Below are positions 55,448 through 62,570 of a stretch of 64,000 nt of DNA, piece after piece. The notes beneath the pieces were generated by a model that had not been told where the DNA came from, searched no databases, and saw only the letters and a list, made by a program, of their open reading frames with translations. Location of the stretch: NCBI RefSeq assembly GCF_003047295.1, contig NZ_PZYZ01000002.1:806001-870000 (forward strand). Direction: 5' to 3'. This stretch comes from Nocardioides sediminis (GTDB lineage Bacteria > Actinomycetota > Actinomycetes > Propionibacteriales > Nocardioidaceae). Made by a program: the position numbers and the translations under genes. Position 1 is the stretch's first letter; each line of letters starts with the position of its first letter.

Positions 55448-55768
55448 TCAGGGCAGGTTGCCCTGGGGGTAGGGGTTGTCCTGCAGCGCCACGTTGTCCG
55501 GGTTGAGCTGGGACTCGAGGTCCTCGTCGTTCGTGTGCGAGGGCTTGACCTTGTCGGCGGCGGCGGTCGCGGCCGAGGCGACCTTGTCCTTCACGACCGG
55601 CGCCTGCGCCTTGGCCGTGTCGGCCGCTTGGTGGGCGGCGTCCTGGACACGGGGGTCGTCCTTGACCTTGGTCGCCAGGCCCTTGATCTGCTCGTAGCGC
55701 TCGTGCCCGGCCTTCGCGCCGAGCACGTAGCCGATACCTCCGGCGACGAGTACCAACAGCTTCTTCAT
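55448..55768 (-). CDS. YtxH-like small membrane-associated protein
   Basis: A 106-residue protein. One N-terminal hydrophobic segment with a glycine pattern (KKLLVLVAGGIGYVLGAKAG) is followed by HERYEQIKGLATKVKDDPRV and an Ala/Lys-rich amphipathic helix. This is the layout of YtxH-type envelope stress proteins. The tail is acidic and polar. It is the last gene of the four-gene minus-strand operon, overlapping the YihY gene by four bases (ATGA). GAGAGG lies upstream. Confidence 0.75.
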   Translation of the reverse strand: MKKLLVLVAGGIGYVLGAKAGHERYEQIKGLATKVKDDPRVQDAAHQAADTAKAQAPVVKDKVASAATAAADKVKPSHTNDEDLESQLNPDNVALQDNPYPQGNLP

Positions 55769-56856
55769 CGTGCATCCTCTCTGTGGGGGTCCTGCGGGGG
55801 AGTGTCCTGCGCCGAGGAGTCGTCGTGCTGCTCGCGGATGCGGCGGCCCTGGGCGACGTCCTCGGCCTCCTTCTCCTCGGCCTTGCGGATGTTGCGGGTG
55901 TCGCGGGGCGGCAGCTGGAGGTCCTTCTCGGCCGCCATCCCTGCCTGGAGCTGGCGGCCGCGCTCCAGCTCGGAGTCGACCTCGGCGCCGAAGAGCAGCG
56001 CGAGGTTCGTCAGCCACAGGTAGAGCAGAGCGACGATGACCCCGGCCAGCGAGCCGTAGGTCTTGTTGTAGGACGAGAAGTTGGCGACGTAGAACGCGAA
56101 CGCCACCGAGGCGAGCACCCAGGTGACGATGGCCACCAGGGCCCCGACCGAGATCCAGCGGAACTTCGGCTGCTTCACGTTGGGGGTGGCGTAGTAGAGC
56201 ATCGCCACGATGAGCACGACGGCGATGCCCAGCACCGGCCACTTCGCGATGCTCCACGCCGTCACGGCCGCGTCACCGACGCCGATCACGTCACCGATGG
56301 CCTCCGCCACGGGTCCCGAGACGACCAGCATGAGGAGCACGGCGGCCATCAGCGCCAGGGCGACGATGGTGATCACCAGCATGATCGGGCGCAGTTTCCA
56401 GAAGGGGCGGCCCTCCGGGATCTCGTAGATCCGGTTCATCGCCCGGCCGAAGGCCCCGACGTACCCGGACGCGGTCCAGAGCGCGCCGGCGAGACCGAGG
56501 ACCAGGGCCAGCCCGGCGCTCTGGGACTCCGAGATCTGCCGAAGGGTGGGCTCGACCGTGCCCAGCATCTGCTCGGACACCAGGGGGTCCAGGACCTCGA
56601 GGACGGTGTCCACCGACTCCTCCGCCTGCCCGACCAGCCCGAGCAGGGAGGTCAGGGCGATGGCCGCCGGGAAGATCGACAGCACCGCGTAGTAGGTCAG
56701 CGCCGCCGCGAGGTCGGTGCACTGGTCGTCGGTGAACTCGCGCCACGTCTTGCGCGCGACGTACTTCCACGAGCGCTTGTCGAGGTCGGTCGGGCTGTCG
56801 GGCTTGCGGTCGTCCTCCGGGTCCGCGGAGGAGGTCACCCGGTGTTCGGTGGTCAT
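55765..56856 (-). CDS. YihY/virulence factor BrkB family membrane protein
   Basis: A 363-residue inner-membrane protein of the YihY/BrkB family with about six helices. The N-terminal DDQCTDLAAALTYYAVLSIF is the family hallmark, then IFPAAIALTSLLGLVG, LGLAGALWTASGYVGAFGRA and YNKTYGSLAGVIVALLYLWL follow. The C-terminal 60 residues are charged and cytoplasmic. Function unknown; relation to RNase BN was withdrawn for this family. ATG 56856 overlaps the previous gene's stop (ATGA), which decides it over an upstream GTG at 56871. Confidence 0.91.
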   Translation of the reverse strand: MTTEHRVTSSADPEDDRKPDSPTDLDKRSWKYVARKTWREFTDDQCTDLAAALTYYAVLSIFPAAIALTSLLGLVGQAEESVDTVLEVLDPLVSEQMLGTVEPTLRQISESQSAGLALVLGLAGALWTASGYVGAFGRAMNRIYEIPEGRPFWKLRPIMLVITIVALALMAAVLLMLVVSGPVAEAIGDVIGVGDAAVTAWSIAKWPVLGIAVVLIVAMLYYATPNVKQPKFRWISVGALVAIVTWVLASVAFAFYVANFSSYNKTYGSLAGVIVALLYLWLTNLALLFGAEVDSELERGRQLQAGMAAEKDLQLPPRDTRNIRKAEEKEAEDVAQGRRIREQHDDSSAQDTPPQDPHREDAR

Positions 56857-57119
56857 GAGCGGTGCCGCCACCAGACGAGCACGATCGCCATGGCCACCAG
56901 CGAGCCCGCGGCGGCCAGCACCTCGGGACGCGGCTTGCCGTCGTCCGTCGTGGCGCGGTCCCTGACCTCGGCCACGCGGGCCTGCGCCTGCGACTTCACG
57001 TCGAGCTTGGCGGTGAGCTGGTCGACGGTGTCGGCCAGCTGCTCGCGCTGGGCCGCGATGTCGGCCTCGATCTGCTGGGGGGTCTGGCCGCCGGTCCCGT
57101 TGCTGCTGCTGTCACCCAT
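56853..57119 (-). CDS. DUF3618 domain-containing protein
   Basis: An 88-residue protein. TPQQIEADIAAQREQLADTV followed by DQLTAKLDVKSQAQARV is the DUF3618 signature. A single C-terminal membrane helix (VLAAAGSLVAMAIVLVWW) ends in RHRS. Such proteins are found beside holin-like Phage_holin_3_6 proteins in actinomycetes, as here. ATG 57119 is preceded by GAAGGGTGG; GTG 57128 is an alternative. Overlaps the upstream gene by eight bases. Confidence 0.86.
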   Translation of the reverse strand: MGDSSSNGTGGQTPQQIEADIAAQREQLADTVDQLTAKLDVKSQAQARVAEVRDRATTDDGKPRPEVLAAAGSLVAMAIVLVWWRHRS

Positions 57120-57516
57120 GGTGTCCACCCTTCACGGTCGCGATGTCCTCCTTGACGCCCTCCATGGCCCGCTCGGGCTTGGCAGGGGTGGCGGAGGCGA
57201 CCTTGTTCTTGCCCAGCACGCCGGCCACCGCTGCCGCCGCGAGCAGCACCAGGGCGACGACCAGAGCCGCGAGCCAGGCGTCCACGACGAGCGCGAGGGC
57301 GAGGATCGCCGTGGTGACAAGCGTGGCCACGGCGAAGAACGCCAGCAGTCCTGCCACGCTGAACATGCCGATCCCGACCCCGGCGCGCTTGCCCTTCTCG
57401 GACACCTCGGCCTGCGCCAGCCGGATCTCGGAACGGATGAGCTCGGGGACCTGCTGGGTCAGCTGGTTGACCAGCGCCCCGAGCGTCGGGTCGTCGTTCG
57501 TCCGCGGATCTGTCAT
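57112..57516 (-). CDS. Phage holin family protein (Phage_holin_3_6), chromosomal
   Basis: A 134-residue membrane protein. The amphipathic start TLGALVNQLTQQVPELIRSE then IRLAQAEVSEKGKRAG, and two membrane helices (VAGLLAFFAVATLVTTAILA, LAALVVALVLLAAAAVAGVL), match the Phage_holin_3_6 family (formerly DUF1469). Despite the name, these are house-keeping envelope proteins; no other phage gene is near. First gene of the operon 57516 to 55448. The promoter is not obvious. Confidence 0.86.
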   Translation of the reverse strand: MTDPRTNDDPTLGALVNQLTQQVPELIRSEIRLAQAEVSEKGKRAGVGIGMFSVAGLLAFFAVATLVTTAILALALVVDAWLAALVVALVLLAAAAVAGVLGKNKVASATPAKPERAMEGVKEDIATVKGGHHG

Positions 57517-57601
57517 GCCCCCAACGTGCCAAAGCGGACGCGGATTGTGAACCGAGCGCACCCGTGGGGGTGGCGTGCTCCACGGACGTAGACTCCGCCC
57601 C

Positions 57602-59500
57602 GTGGCAGGCCGGATCCGCGATGACGACATCGCCGAGGTACGCGAGAAGGCGCGCATCGACGACGTCGTCTCGTCGTACGTCACGCTCAAGCGCGCGGGC
57701 GGCGGGTCGCTCAAGGGCCTGTGCCCCTTCCACGACGAGAAGTCGCCGTCGTTCAACGTCAACCCCTCGCGCGGCTTCTTCCACTGCTTCGGCTGCAGCG
57801 AGGGCGGGGACGTCATCTCGTTCCTGATGAAGATCGAGGGCCTGTCCTTCGGGGAGGCCCTCGAGCGCCTCGCCGACAAGTACGGCGTGGTGCTGCGGCG
57901 CGAGGACGGCGACGCGGCCGAGCGCCCCCGGGGCCCGGCGCGCGGGCGGCTCATCGAGGCGCACAAGGTGGCGCAGGAGTACTACGCCGAGCAGCTCGGC
58001 ACTCCGGACGCCCTGGTGGCGCGGCAGTTCCTGGGGCAGCGCGGCTTCGACCAGGCCAGCGCTGAGACGTTCGGCGTGGGCTTCGCGCCGCGCGACGGCG
58101 AGGCGCTGCTGCGGCACCTGCGTGGCCGCCGCTTCACCGACGAGGAGCTGGTGACGGCGGGCCTCGTCAAGCGCGGCCGGTCCCACTACGACGCCTTCCG
58201 CGGTCGGTTGCTGTGGCCCATCCGGGAGGCGAGCGGCGAGACCATCGGCTTCGGGGCCCGCCGGATCTTCGACGACGACCGGATCGAGGCCAAGTACCTC
58301 AACACCGGCGACTCACCCATCTACAAGAAGAACACCGTCCTCTACGGCATCGACCTCGCCCGCCGCGAGATCGCCCGCTCCTCCCAGGCCGTGGTCGTGG
58401 AGGGCTACACCGACGTGATGGCCTGCCACCTCGCCGGCGTGCCCACCGCGGTGGCCACGTGCGGCACCGCGTTCGGCGACGACCACGCGCGGGTCCTGCG
58501 GCGCTTCCTGCACGACCACGAGGAGTTCCGCGGCGAGGTGATCTTCACCTTCGACGGCGACGCGGCTGGGCAGAAGGCCGCGCTGCGGGCCTTCGGCGGC
58601 GACCAGAACTTTGTCTCGCAGACCTACGTCGCCGTCGAGCCGGACGGCCTCGACCCCTGCGACCTGCGCCTGCAGAAGGGCGACGCCGCGGTGCGCGAGC
58701 TGATCGCCACGCGCAAGCCGCTCTACCGGTTCGTGCTGTCCAACGTGCTCACCAGGTACGACCTCGACCGTGCCGATGGCCGCGTCGACGCGCTGCGCGA
58801 GGCGGCCGCGCTGGTCTCGAGCATCCGCGACAAGTCCAAGGTCGACGCCTTCGCGCGCGAGATCGCGGGCATGATCGGCGTGGACGTCGACGACGCCCGC
58901 GCCGAGGTGCGCCGCGCCGCCGCGCGACCGGCGTCCACCGGCCGCAGCGACCACCGGGACTCCCGTCGTAGGACGCCGGAGACCGACGCCGCGGCGGGCC
59001 CCCAGCGCCCGCAGCTGCCCAGCCTGCGCGACCCGCGGTTCTCCATCGAGCGCGAGACCCTCAAGATCGTCATCCAGCACCCGGGTGCCGTGGGCCGGGT
59101 GATCAACGGCATCGGTCCCGACGACTTCAGCCACCCCGTCTACCGGGGCGTGTGGGAGGCGATCGCGGCGGCCGGGGGACCGGCGGCGGGCGCCGACGAC
59201 AGCGGGTGGAGCACCCGGGTGCGCTTCGGCGCGGTCGACCCGGCCATCTCGTCCGCCGTCTCCGAGCTGGGCGTCGAGCCGGTGCTGACGCCCTCCACGC
59301 CCGAGCCCGGCTACGTGGCCAAGCACGTCTACCGCCTCCAGGAGCTCACCACGATGCGGCGCATCGCCGACCTCAAGTCACGCCTCCAGCGCACCAACCC
59401 CGTCGAGCACCAGACCGACTACAACAAGATGTTCGGCGAGCTCGTGGCCCTCGAGCAGCACCGCCGCACGCTGCGCGACCAGCAGGTGGCGGCCCAGTGA
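57602..59500 (+). CDS. dnaG: DNA primase
   Basis: A 632-residue primase. The CHC2 zinc finger is GLCPFHDEKSPSFNV...FFHCFGC. The RNA-polymerase core follows, with IRDASG-like basic motif (PIREASGETIGFGARR) and Toprim residues VVVEGYTDVMA and FTFDGDAAGQKAA. The C-terminal DnaB-interacting region begins after a polar linker near residue 450. GTG 57602 is seven bases after TAGACT (57589-57594). This is an isolated dnaG, not in an rpsU-dnaG-rpoD operon. Confidence 0.97.
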   Translation: MAGRIRDDDIAEVREKARIDDVVSSYVTLKRAGGGSLKGLCPFHDEKSPSFNVNPSRGFFHCFGCSEGGDVISFLMKIEGLSFGEALERLADKYGVVLRREDGDAAERPRGPARGRLIEAHKVAQEYYAEQLGTPDALVARQFLGQRGFDQASAETFGVGFAPRDGEALLRHLRGRRFTDEELVTAGLVKRGRSHYDAFRGRLLWPIREASGETIGFGARRIFDDDRIEAKYLNTGDSPIYKKNTVLYGIDLARREIARSSQAVVVEGYTDVMACHLAGVPTAVATCGTAFGDDHARVLRRFLHDHEEFRGEVIFTFDGDAAGQKAALRAFGGDQNFVSQTYVAVEPDGLDPCDLRLQKGDAAVRELIATRKPLYRFVLSNVLTRYDLDRADGRVDALREAAALVSSIRDKSKVDAFAREIAGMIGVDVDDARAEVRRAAARPASTGRSDHRDSRRRTPETDAAAGPQRPQLPSLRDPRFSIERETLKIVIQHPGAVGRVINGIGPDDFSHPVYRGVWEAIAAAGGPAAGADDSGWSTRVRFGAVDPAISSAVSELGVEPVLTPSTPEPGYVAKHVYRLQELTTMRRIADLKSRLQRTNPVEHQTDYNKMFGELVALEQHRRTLRDQQVAAQ

Positions 59501-60000
59501 GGTGGAGGACCCGCGCCGCGGCGCCCGAGGTCGCGGTCGGGCCGGGCGAGCGCGTGCTGGCCTGGTGCCGCAGCAGCGACGACCGGGTGCTCGCGGGGAC
59601 GCGTGACGCGCTCTACTTGGCGACCCTGGACGACACCACCCGCATCCCGTGGGAGCAGGTCGAGGCCGCCGACTGGGACAGCGACACCGAGGTGCTGCGG
59701 GTCTCGCTGGTGGGCTCGTGGGGTGAGCAGCGCGTCGAGCACGTCCTCGCGATCGCGGAGCCGGGCCGGCTGCTGCAGCTGGTGCGCGAGCGGGTGACAG
59801 CGAGCATCGTCCTGCAGCGCCACGTGCCGCTCCGCGGGCGCGGCGGCGTACGCGTGATCGGACGCCGTGCGCCCCGTGGTGACGCCCCGATCGCCTGGTT
59901 CTACGAGTACGACGAGGGCGTCGATCCCGACGACCCGACCGTGCGCACCGCGGCCGCGGAGGCCCTCGTCGCGGCCCGCAGCGACGTGGGTCTGGGCTGA
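59497..60000 (+). CDS. Hypothetical protein co-translated with dnaG
   Basis: A 167-residue protein I cannot assign with certainty. EVAVGPGERVLAWCRSSDDR, then LYLATLDDTTRIPWEQVEAA, DWDSDTEVLRVSLVGSWGEQ and RERVTASIVLQRHVPL suggest a PH-like beta barrel. The C-terminal helix region is acidic. It has no signal or membrane helix. The GTG start overlaps the dnaG stop by four bases (GTGA). A similar small gene follows dnaG in other actinomycetes. Function unknown. Confidence 0.78.
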   Translation: MRWRTRAAAPEVAVGPGERVLAWCRSSDDRVLAGTRDALYLATLDDTTRIPWEQVEAADWDSDTEVLRVSLVGSWGEQRVEHVLAIAEPGRLLQLVRERVTASIVLQRHVPLRGRGGVRVIGRRAPRGDAPIAWFYEYDEGVDPDDPTVRTAAAEALVAARSDVGLG

Positions 60001-60051
60001 TTTCTCAACGCCCTACCCCCCTTGCTAGGGTTCTCACCGCTGCTCAAGCGA

Positions 60052-60127
60052 TCCCCTGTAGCTCAACTGGCAGAGCATTCGGCTGTTAACCGGAGGGTTG
60101 TTGGTTCGAGTCCAACCGGGGGAGCCA
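60052..60127 (+). tRNA. tRNA-Asn (GTT)
   Basis: Full cloverleaf: acceptor TCCCCTG (60052-60058) with CGGGGGA (60117-60123, one G-U), D-arm GCTC/GAGC, anticodon loop CTGTTAA with anticodon GTT, T-arm GTTGG/CCAAC with TTCGAGT loop, discriminator G at 60124 and encoded CCA at 60125-60127. TAGGGT at 60026-60031 is a likely -10. A strong hairpin follows four bases later. Confidence 0.96.
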
Positions 60128-60129
60128 GT

Positions 60130-60168
60130 CGAAGGCCCCCGACCCGCATCGCGGGTCGGGGGCCTTCG
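60130..60168. terminator. 18-bp terminator hairpin after tRNA-Asn
   Basis: 60130-60147 pairs with 60151-60168 without mismatch, around an ATC loop (core GAAGGCCCCCGACCCGC). It lies three bases after the tRNA CCA end and 17 bases from the convergent holin-like gene's stop, so it can end both transcripts. No T-run. Confidence 0.85.
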
Positions 60169-60184
60169 TGCGTCCCAGGCGTGG

Positions 60185-60580
60185 TCAGGTGCGGTTGCGT
60201 GCCGCCTCGATGCCGGCCTTGACCAGGATCAGCGGCAGCAGCAGGGTGGCGAGGGCGGTGGCCAGCCACACGATGACCGTGGCGGCGATCCAGGTGGTCG
60301 CGCCCCCGTCGATGGTGAGGGCGTCACCGAACAGGGCGGTGAGCCAGAGCGCGACGAAGGTCGACAGCAGGCCGACGCCGCCGAGCAGCGCCGAGGCGTT
60401 CCGGGCGGTGACCTTGGCGATGAACGGGGCCAGCACGCTCTGGATCACGGCGAAGAGGACGACCGCGGTGACGAAGCCGCCGGCCGAGACGTCGAAGCCG
60501 TCCACCAGCCACGCGGTCACGAGAAGTCCGACGGCGGCGGAGACGAGGAAGATGGCGGTGCGGACCAGGAACCGGATCAT
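60185..60580 (-). CDS. Phage holin family protein (four-TMS mycobacterial type)
   Basis: A 131-residue protein with four hydrophobic helices: FLVRTAIFLVSAAVGLLVTA, GGFVTAVVLFAVIQSVLAPF, LLGGVGLLSTFVALWLTALF and WIAATVIVWLATALATLLLP. This matches the PF04020 membrane family known as mycobacterial four-TMS phage holin. There is no endolysin or phage gene nearby, so a holin function is not implied. ATG 60580 is seven bases after TAGGGT (60593-60588 on the minus strand). Confidence 0.86.
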   Translation of the reverse strand: MIRFLVRTAIFLVSAAVGLLVTAWLVDGFDVSAGGFVTAVVLFAVIQSVLAPFIAKVTARNASALLGGVGLLSTFVALWLTALFGDALTIDGGATTWIAATVIVWLATALATLLLPLILVKAGIEAARNRT

Positions 60581-60663
60581 GGTCGGCACCCTAGGAACGG
60601 TCGCACCCGCGGGGGAGGGCCGAATCGGGTGAGGTCGGGCGCCGGGGCGACGCGCAGATCCGC

Positions 60664-61398
60664 TCAGTCGCCCCAGCCGAGCGGGTAGACCTCGAAGGGT
60701 GCCGCGAACGCGACGCCGAGCCCCTGACCGGTCTGCCGGGCCATCCCCTCGAGGAACTCGCGCGGGTCGAAGTGCTCCCAGCCGAGTCCGTCGATGTAGG
60801 CCCGGTGCGCCTCGAGCGAGGCCACGCCGGCGTCGAAGGTCTCCGTCGTGTCCACGGCGTGCCGGGCCTCGGGGGAGCCGGCCGCCCACACGGCCCGCAC
60901 CTCACCCCACGGCTCCAGCTCGCCGTCGAGCTGCTCGGGGAAGATCCATCGGTTGCCGGCGTCACGGGCGGCGTCCAGCACGCCGCGCCCCACGGCGATG
61001 TGGTCGGCCTGGTTGAGCGACCTGCCTCCCCACGAGTCCCGGAAGTTCCCGGTGACGACGATCTCGGGCCGGTGCCGGCGGATGACCTCGGCGAGCGTCT
61101 GCCGCAGCGGCACGCCGTACTCGACGATGCCGTCCGGCAACCCGAGGAACTCGACCGTGGACACACCCACCAGGCGCGCCGACTCGACCTGCTCGGCCTC
61201 GCGGACGGTGCGGCACTCGTCGGGGTGCAACCCGTCGATGCCCGCCTCGCCGCTGGTCACCATGCAGTAGACGACGTCCTTGCCCTGGCCGGTCCAGCGG
61301 GCGACGGCGGCGGCCGCGCCGAACTCCAGGTCGTCGGGGTGCGCCACGATGCACAGGGCGCGCTGCCAGTCCTCGGGAAGCGGTTCGAAGTCGGTCAT
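60664..61398 (-). CDS. PIG-L family deacetylase
   Basis: A 244-residue LmbE/PIG-L zinc deacetylase. The metal-binding AHPDDLEFG motif is present, then YCMVTSGEAG, and LNQADHIAVGRGVLDAARDA in place of the usual HPDHxxxG. The family removes acetyl groups from N-acetylglucosamine-containing compounds such as mycothiol or lipid precursors. It differs from MshB and Mca in length and in the second motif, so the substrate is open. ATG 61398 is used; the promoter is not clear. Confidence 0.9.
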   Translation of the reverse strand: MTDFEPLPEDWQRALCIVAHPDDLEFGAAAAVARWTGQGKDVVYCMVTSGEAGIDGLHPDECRTVREAEQVESARLVGVSTVEFLGLPDGIVEYGVPLRQTLAEVIRRHRPEIVVTGNFRDSWGGRSLNQADHIAVGRGVLDAARDAGNRWIFPEQLDGELEPWGEVRAVWAAGSPEARHAVDTTETFDAGVASLEAHRAYIDGLGWEHFDPREFLEGMARQTGQGLGVAFAAPFEVYPLGWGD

Positions 61399-61459
61399 GC
61401 GTGGAGCATGTCACCCAATTCGGTGGCGGGCGACGGGTCGGCCGCGATCAGATGGGCGC

Positions 61460-62425
61460 ATGGAGATCCGAGAGGCCGACGTCCACGACGACGCGACGAC
61501 GCGCGCGTTCCACGACGTCGAGCAGGCGGCCGCCCGGCACGACCGACCGCACGCCCTGCTCCGGACGTACGACGCGCTGCTCAGCTCGTGGCGCAACCCG
61601 AGCGCCTACCACCGGCCCTCGCCCCTCGTGGCCGTCGTCGACGGGTCGGTCGTGGGCATCGCCGACCTGGGCTTCTCCCTCCAGGACAACACCCACCTCG
61701 CGGACCTCGAGATCTCGGTCCTGCCCACCCACCGGCGTCGCGGCATCGGCCACGCCCTGCACGAGGAGGCGACCCGGCGGCGCGTCGCCGAGGGACGTAC
61801 GAGCGCCTGCGGCGAGGTGTACGCCGACCCCGGCTCCGACTCGCCCGGCCTCGCGTTCGCGACGGCGATGGGCTACCGCAGCGTGCACGTCGAGGACCAC
61901 CTCCTTCTCCCGCTGCCGGCCACGCCACCCGAGGTCGACCCGGCCGGCTACGAGATTGTCACGTGGCGCGGACGCTGCCCCGACGAGCACGTGGAGGCCT
62001 ACTGCGAGATGCGTACCCGGATGAACCACGACGTGCCCGTCGGAGAGCTCGACCTCGAGCCGGTGGAGATGACCGTGGAGCGGCTCCGGACGGGGGAGGA
62101 GCGCACCGGTCGCGCCTACGACTCGGTGGTGGCGGCTGCCCGGCGCACGAGTGACGGCGTGTTCGGCGGCTACTCGCTCACCTACCTGCCCCACGGCACC
62201 GACCACGCCATCCAGGACGACACGCTGGTCATGCCCGACCACCGGGGTCGGCACCTGGGGACGGCCCTCAAGGCGGCGACGCTCGCGATCGTCCGGGCCG
62301 AGCACCCGGAGCGCGTCGCGATCCACACCTGGACCGACCCGGACAACCACGCGATGTACCGCACCAACACGCGCTTCGGCTACCGCCCGGTCGAGCGCAT
62401 GCACGAGGTGCAGCTCAAGGACTGA
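61460..62425 (+). CDS. Tandem GNAT family acetyltransferase
   Basis: A 321-residue protein of two GNAT domains. In the first, the CoA motif is VLPTHRRRGIGHALHEEATR, and LAFATAMGYRSVHVE closes the fold. In the second, LVMPDHRGRHLGTALKAATL binds CoA and NHAMYRTNTRFGYRPVERM closes it. Two-domain layouts occur in MshD-like and antibiotic-modifying enzymes, but no substrate can be named. Both CoA loops look intact. ATG 61460 is preferred to the upstream frame, which overlaps the divergent PIG-L gene. Confidence 0.88.
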   Translation: MEIREADVHDDATTRAFHDVEQAAARHDRPHALLRTYDALLSSWRNPSAYHRPSPLVAVVDGSVVGIADLGFSLQDNTHLADLEISVLPTHRRRGIGHALHEEATRRRVAEGRTSACGEVYADPGSDSPGLAFATAMGYRSVHVEDHLLLPLPATPPEVDPAGYEIVTWRGRCPDEHVEAYCEMRTRMNHDVPVGELDLEPVEMTVERLRTGEERTGRAYDSVVAAARRTSDGVFGGYSLTYLPHGTDHAIQDDTLVMPDHRGRHLGTALKAATLAIVRAEHPERVAIHTWTDPDNHAMYRTNTRFGYRPVERMHEVQLKD

Positions 62426-62489
62426 CCGGGGACCGGCCGGAGCCGGTCACGCCCGGCCCCCGTCCGTTGCGTAGGCTCACCTCCGCCGC

Positions 62490-62566
62490 GGGGCGGTAGC
62501 TCAGTCGGTCAGAGCAGAGGACTCATAATCCTTGGGTCGTGGGTTCGAGCCCCACCCGCCCTACCA
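62490..62566 (+). tRNA. tRNA with CAT anticodon (tRNA-Met or tRNA-Ile2)
   Basis: Cloverleaf: acceptor GGGGCGG (62490-62496) with CCGCCCT (62556-62562), giving a G1-U72 wobble. D-arm GCTC/GAGC, anticodon stem GAGGA/TCCTT with loop CTCATAA, T-arm GTGGG/CCCAC, discriminator A 62563 and encoded CCA to 62566. It is not an initiator (no C1-A72 mismatch). CAT can be elongator Met, or Ile2 when C34 is changed to lysidine; features such as the CTTGGGTCG variable region lean to Ile2 but are not decisive. TAGGCT at 62472-62477 is a likely -10. Confidence 0.93.
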
Positions 62567-62570
62567 AGCA

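Noticed and set aside
57112..57516. Holin-family genes (here and 60185-60580) as signs of a prophage
   Set aside because: No lysin, structural, integrase or att sequence is near. Both families are common house-keeping membrane proteins in actinomycetes.
62490..62566. tRNA genes as integration sites of a mobile element
   Set aside because: No integrase and no repeated tRNA 3' end is found within the window beside either tRNA.
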